A stretch of 16,063 nt of DNA from Bacillota bacterium (GTDB taxonomy: Bacteria > Bacillota > Clostridia > Christensenellales > Aristaeellaceae): the NCBI GenBank assembly GCA_023460055.1, contig JAEWRJ010000194.1, forward strand, positions 1-16,063, in the 5' to 3' direction. The notes below the pieces were generated by a model. The model was not told the origin of the DNA and ran no database searches. It was given only the letters and a program-made list of their open reading frames with translations. Numbering within the stretch: the stretch's first letter is position 1; every line of letters begins with the position of its first letter. A program made the position numbers and the translations under genes. This document shows positions 13,489-16,063 of this stretch, piece after piece.

Positions 13489-14109
13489 TCAGTCTATCGG
13501 CACGAAGGGCAAAAACTTATTTACGTAATATTTTCCCCACGCCAGGGTTTCCCTGGCGTGGTTTTTCAGCCAGTATTCGGGAAGAATGGGGCTGCCGATG
13601 CCGGAGGGGTTGAGACCCGCATCCCTTGCGACATCCATCGCGCGGGGCAGGTGATAGTCGCTGGTTATGATCAATACATCCTTCACGCCTTCTCCCAGAA
13701 GCGCCTTTGCGTTTTCAAGGTTCTGCCTGGTGTTGAAGGACTTGTCCTCAACCAGGATATGCTGCGGATCAACACCTTTTTGCTCAAGCCAGCTCTTCAT
13801 CACGGAGGCCTCCGTGACAGGCTCATCCTTCCCCTGCGCGCCGCTGACGATCACCGGCTTTGGCGCAGCCTCATAGGCCTTCAGCGCCTCCAGCAGGCGC
13901 AGCTCCAGCTGCCTGGACGGCTGGCCGTCCGGGTTGACCTGCGCGCCTAGCACGATGATGGCCTGAGTGCTTCCGGGTGCCAGCACGTTATGCTCGCGCA
14001 CCAGCTGGTAGGCGAACAAAAAGGCGTATACCAGCGCAAACAGGATCGCCAAAGTAAATGCCAATCTAAACAGTGTCATGATGGGTCCCCTTCTTCTCTT
14101 GCGCGCCAT
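13489..14109 (-). CDS. YdcF/SanA-like DUF218 membrane-anchored protein
   Basis: A 206-residue protein with a basic N-terminus and one membrane helix (about 12-33), the rest forming a Rossmann-like DUF218 domain. Diagnostic segments are IIVLGAQVNPDGQPSRQLELR (two adjoining parts, about 45-66), VIVSGAQGKDEPVTEASVM, the D-x-S-x-N-T-x-x-N segment (EDKSFNTRQNLENA), and VLIITSDYHLPRAM. SanA and relatives affect envelope integrity in Enterobacteria; the chemistry is unclear. The ATG at 14109 has a strong AGGAGG 8 bases upstream, favoured over an internal ATG at 14079 with a weaker AGAAGGGG. It overlaps the end of radC by 44 bases, so the two are probably cotranscribed. Its last codons double as the asparaginase terminator. 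Confidence 0.88.
   Translation of the reverse strand: MARKRRRGPIMTLFRLAFTLAILFALVYAFLFAYQLVREHNVLAPGSTQAIIVLGAQVNPDGQPSRQLELRLLEALKAYEAAPKPVIVSGAQGKDEPVTEASVMKSWLEQKGVDPQHILVEDKSFNTRQNLENAKALLGEGVKDVLIITSDYHLPRAMDVARDAGLNPSGIGSPILPEYWLKNHARETLAWGKYYVNKFLPFVPID
13537..13566 (+). terminator. Asparaginase terminator embedded in the convergent coding sequence
   Basis: CCACGCCAGGG (13537-13547) and CCCTGGCGTGG (13551-13561) form a perfect 11-base stem with a TTT loop, followed by five T residues (13562-13566). It lies 80 bases past the asparaginase stop, and within codons for NHARETLAWG of the minus-strand YdcF-like protein. In the opposite direction the run after the stem is GGGAAAAT, which lacks the T tract, so it should act only on plus-strand transcripts. 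Confidence 0.8.
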
Positions 14110-14791
14110 GTCCGCTTCCTCCTGTCAGGCCGCCTTGCGCAAAGCTGAAAGCAGCCGTGTCCGTTACAATAATATGGTCCAGCAGTTCAATGCCAAGCGA
14201 CTTCAGCAAGGGGATCAGGGCTTCGGTCAGCTGCCTGTCAGCCAGCGAGGGCCGCGCATCGCCATCCGGGTGATTGTGGCACAGCACCGCCCCCTGCGCG
14301 CCCGCGCGCAGCAGCGCAGCGACCGCGAGTCTGGGATAAAAGGCCGCCTCCCCCTCGTCACCCGAGGAGATCAGCGTCTTTTGGATCAGGCCCCCTTTTC
14401 CATCCAGCGCAAGCACATAGACCTTTTCATAGCGTTCCCCCATCAGGAGGGCTCGGCAGTATTCAGCCCATTCCCCCGCCGCGGGCCTGCTTTGCGCCCG
14501 ATCGGCCTGCTCCCTGTAGTACAGGCGCGAAAGCGGCAAGAGCAGGCTGATCAGGGTGGCGGCGCTGCCGCCGATGCCGGGCACGCACCGCAGCTCTTCG
14601 TATGGCGCACATAGCACCCCGCCGACGCTGCCAAAGCGCCCGATCAGCGCTTTGGCGATCGGTTTGGTATCCTTGCGGGGGATCGCGTAGGTCAGGAGCA
14701 GCTCAAGCGCCTCATGCTGGGCAAAGCTGTCAAGCCCGGATGATTCAAAGCGCTCGCGCAGCCTGAGGCGATGCCCCTCATGCTCCTGCAC
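14066..14791 (-). CDS. radC: RadC-family JAB/JAMM domain protein
   Basis: A 241-residue cytosolic protein with an N-terminal helix-hairpin-helix region (PGIGGSAATLISLL, 71-84) and a C-terminal JAB domain. The zinc-site pattern CHNHPDGDARPS followed by LAD gives H172-x-H174-x7-S182-xx-D185, the JAMM motif. LLTYAIPRKDTKPIAKALI near 32-50 is typical of RadC. Despite the name, a role in recombination repair has not held up and the activity is unknown. The start is GTG (14791) preceded by AAAGGGGGTGA; a nearby ATG is out of frame. After the usual end (AFSFAQGGL) there is an extra tail of about 20 residues that coincides with the overlap into the ydcF-like gene. Confidence 0.92.
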   Translation of the reverse strand: MQEHEGHRLRLRERFESSGLDSFAQHEALELLLTYAIPRKDTKPIAKALIGRFGSVGGVLCAPYEELRCVPGIGGSAATLISLLLPLSRLYYREQADRAQSRPAAGEWAEYCRALLMGERYEKVYVLALDGKGGLIQKTLISSGDEGEAAFYPRLAVAALLRAGAQGAVLCHNHPDGDARPSLADRQLTEALIPLLKSLGIELLDHIIVTDTAAFSFAQGGLTGGSGHGAQEKKGTHHDTV

Positions 14792-14813
14792 ACACTCACC
14801 CCCTTTGCGTGAC

Positions 14814-14822
14814 AGTATAGCA
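14814..14822 (-). promoter_or_regulatory. Extended -10 element for the radC pair
   Basis: The minus strand reads TGCTATACT (plus 14814-14822), an extended -10 about 22 bases before the GTG. No good TTGACA-like -35 was seen at the right spacing, so only the -10 is reported. Confidence 0.55.
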
Positions 14823-14909
14823 TATATCCTTTGTATCCGACAGTGAAAGCCGCGTCCATCGATATGGAGTTGGTGAAATTGATGTCAATATTCTCCCATT
14901 GATGCAGGA

Positions 14910-14921
14910 AAAAGGCCTTTT
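14910..14921. promoter_or_regulatory. Perfect 12-base palindrome upstream of PEP carboxykinase
   Basis: AAAAGGCCTTTT is its own complement and lies about 110 bases before the pckA ATG in the divergent region between radC and pckA. The surrounding 14823-15033 holds no convincing gene, nor a promoter I can define. It could be a regulator site, but short palindromes arise by chance. Confidence 0.25.
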
Positions 14922-15033
14922 GCGTCGAAATAGAATAATAAGGTGAAGGTTGGAAGTTTTCATTGCGCCATTCACCTCTCAATGACGGGCATACTTCCCC
15001 GCGCCAGCGGGAAATACATGATAGGAGGCCACT

Positions 15034-16063
15034 ATGTCTGAACTGAAACTGGACTACCTGGGCATCATTCAGCCCGGAGCTCTCTACCACAACCTGACCC
15101 CCGCCCAACTGGTCGAACACGCGCTGCGCAGGAATGAGGGCACCCTTTCAAAAACCGGCGCGCTCGTTGTGAAGACCGGCAAATATACCGGCCGCAGCCC
15201 CGAAGATCGCTTCATTGTTGATGAACCTTCCATCCACGACGAGATCTCCTGGGGCAAGGTCAATGTTCCGATCAGCCCTGAAAAATTTGATGCCATCTAC
15301 CGCAAAGCCTGCGCCTATCTGCAGCGCCGCGATGTGGTTGTGTTTGACGGCTTTGCCGGCGCCGATCCGGCCTACCGCAAGAGCTTCCGCATCGTCAATG
15401 AGATGGCTAGCCAGAACATGTTCATCCATCAGATGCTGTTGCGTCCGACGCAGGAGGAGCTTGAAAGCTATTCCCCCGACTTCACCATCATTGCCGTCCC
15501 CGGCCTGCACTGCATCCCCGAGATCGACGGCGTCCACAGCGAGGCCGCCATCCTGGTCAGTTTCGAGCGCAAGCTGGTCGTGATCTGCGGCAGCCAGTAC
15601 GCCGGCGAGATCAAGAAGAGCGTGTTCAGCGTGATGAACTACATCCTTCCCAAACAGGACGTATTCAGCATGCACTGCTCGGCCAACATCGGAAAAGACG
15701 GCGACAGCGCCTTGTTCTTCGGCCTGTCAGGCACCGGCAAGACCACATTGTCCGCCGACCCGGACCGCAAGCTGATCGGCGACGATGAGCACGGCTGGAG
15801 CGACAGGGGCATCTTCAACATTGAGGGCGGCTGCTACGCCAAGTGCATCAACCTGTCACAGGAGCATGAGCCGGACATATGGAATGCCATCCGCTTCGGC
15901 GCGCTGGTGGAAAACGTGGTGATGGACTCCGAAACCCGTGAGTTTGACTTTGCCGATGAGAGCCTGACGGAAAACACCCGCGTGGGCTACCCGGTCGACT
16001 ATATTGAGAATGCCCAGATCCCCGGCGTAGGCGCTCACCCAAAGACCGTCATCTTCCTCACGG
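15034..16063 (+). CDS. pckA: Phosphoenolpyruvate carboxykinase (ATP), 5' part
   Basis: Cytosolic enzyme interconverting oxaloacetate plus ATP with PEP, CO2 and ADP. The first 343 codons are present and the frame runs off the right edge; the whole family is about 520-540 residues. Visible sites are YTGRSPEDRF with the substrate Arg54, YAGEIKKSVF with the metal-site lysine, His214 in SMHCSAN, the ATP-type P-loop GLSGTGKTTLSADPDR (230-245, Lys236) and the kinase-2 segment LIGDDEHGW (248-256). These mark the ATP-dependent, not GTP-dependent, form. The ATG follows AGGAGG at 5 bases. In fermentative anaerobes it often runs toward oxaloacetate formation; direction cannot be read from sequence. Confidence 0.97.
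   Translation, partial: MSELKLDYLGIIQPGALYHNLTPAQLVEHALRRNEGTLSKTGALVVKTGKYTGRSPEDRFIVDEPSIHDEISWGKVNVPISPEKFDAIYRKACAYLQRRDVVVFDGFAGADPAYRKSFRIVNEMASQNMFIHQMLLRPTQEELESYSPDFTIIAVPGLHCIPEIDGVHSEAAILVSFERKLVVICGSQYAGEIKKSVFSVMNYILPKQDVFSMHCSANIGKDGDSALFFGLSGTGKTTLSADPDRKLIGDDEHGWSDRGIFNIEGGCYAKCINLSQEHEPDIWNAIRFGALVENVVMDSETREFDFADESLTENTRVGYPVDYIENAQIPGVGAHPKTVIFLT

Noticed and set aside
14692..15120. 142-codon minus-strand frame across the radC-pckA gap
   Set aside because: It overlaps the starts of both well-supported genes, has no clear ribosome site and no recognisable motif.

Overview
The window looks like chromosomal DNA of a moderately GC-rich Gram-positive (Bacillota, probably gut-type Clostridia). 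Start sites mostly carry AGGAGG-like ribosome sites. There are consensus SigA promoters with extended -10 boxes. The gene families seen (ATP-type PEP carboxykinase, RadC, UPF0104 flippase-like protein, sigma factor next to a DUF4367 anti-sigma, importer permeases without an adjacent ATPase) are typical of that group. This assignment is inference from family content; no marker gene fixes the species.

Layout. 1-2784 lies mostly on the minus strand: a promoter firing out of the left edge, a terminator, pyruvate kinase, and upstream of it a UPF0104-type membrane protein. 2969-12376 is one long plus-strand block. It starts at a strong extended -10 promoter behind an 11-base C tract and encodes a small sigma-70 family factor and a membrane DUF4367 anti-sigma-like partner. 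Next come a small secreted beta-rich protein, a candidate 41-residue peptide, a dense set of stem-loops, and a secreted Cys/His repeat protein. After a long intercistronic hairpin come a secreted beta-propeller/solute-binding fusion, two sugar-type ABC importer permeases, a HlyD/MacA-like adaptor and a MacB-topology membrane protein. 12401-13566 is an independently promoted L-asparaginase with a perfect dyad over its -10 box and a terminator lying inside the convergent neighbour. 13489-14822 is a minus-strand RadC/YdcF pair with overlapping ends. 15034 to the right edge is the start of ATP-dependent PEP carboxykinase.

The part most likely to be undescribed is the 2969-12376 block. It joins regulator genes of cell-surface type, two small secreted proteins, the parts of an ABC importer and the parts of a MacAB-type exporter, yet holds no ATP-binding subunit for either transporter. 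The sigma/anti-sigma pair may control the secreted and transport genes, but no internal intrinsic terminator or clear second promoter proves one transcript. The three-gene stretch 4422-5765 is visibly less GC-rich than its flanks, which may mean it was acquired separately.

Pyruvate kinase and PEP carboxykinase at the two ends both act at the PEP node but are about 13 kb apart and oppositely transcribed.
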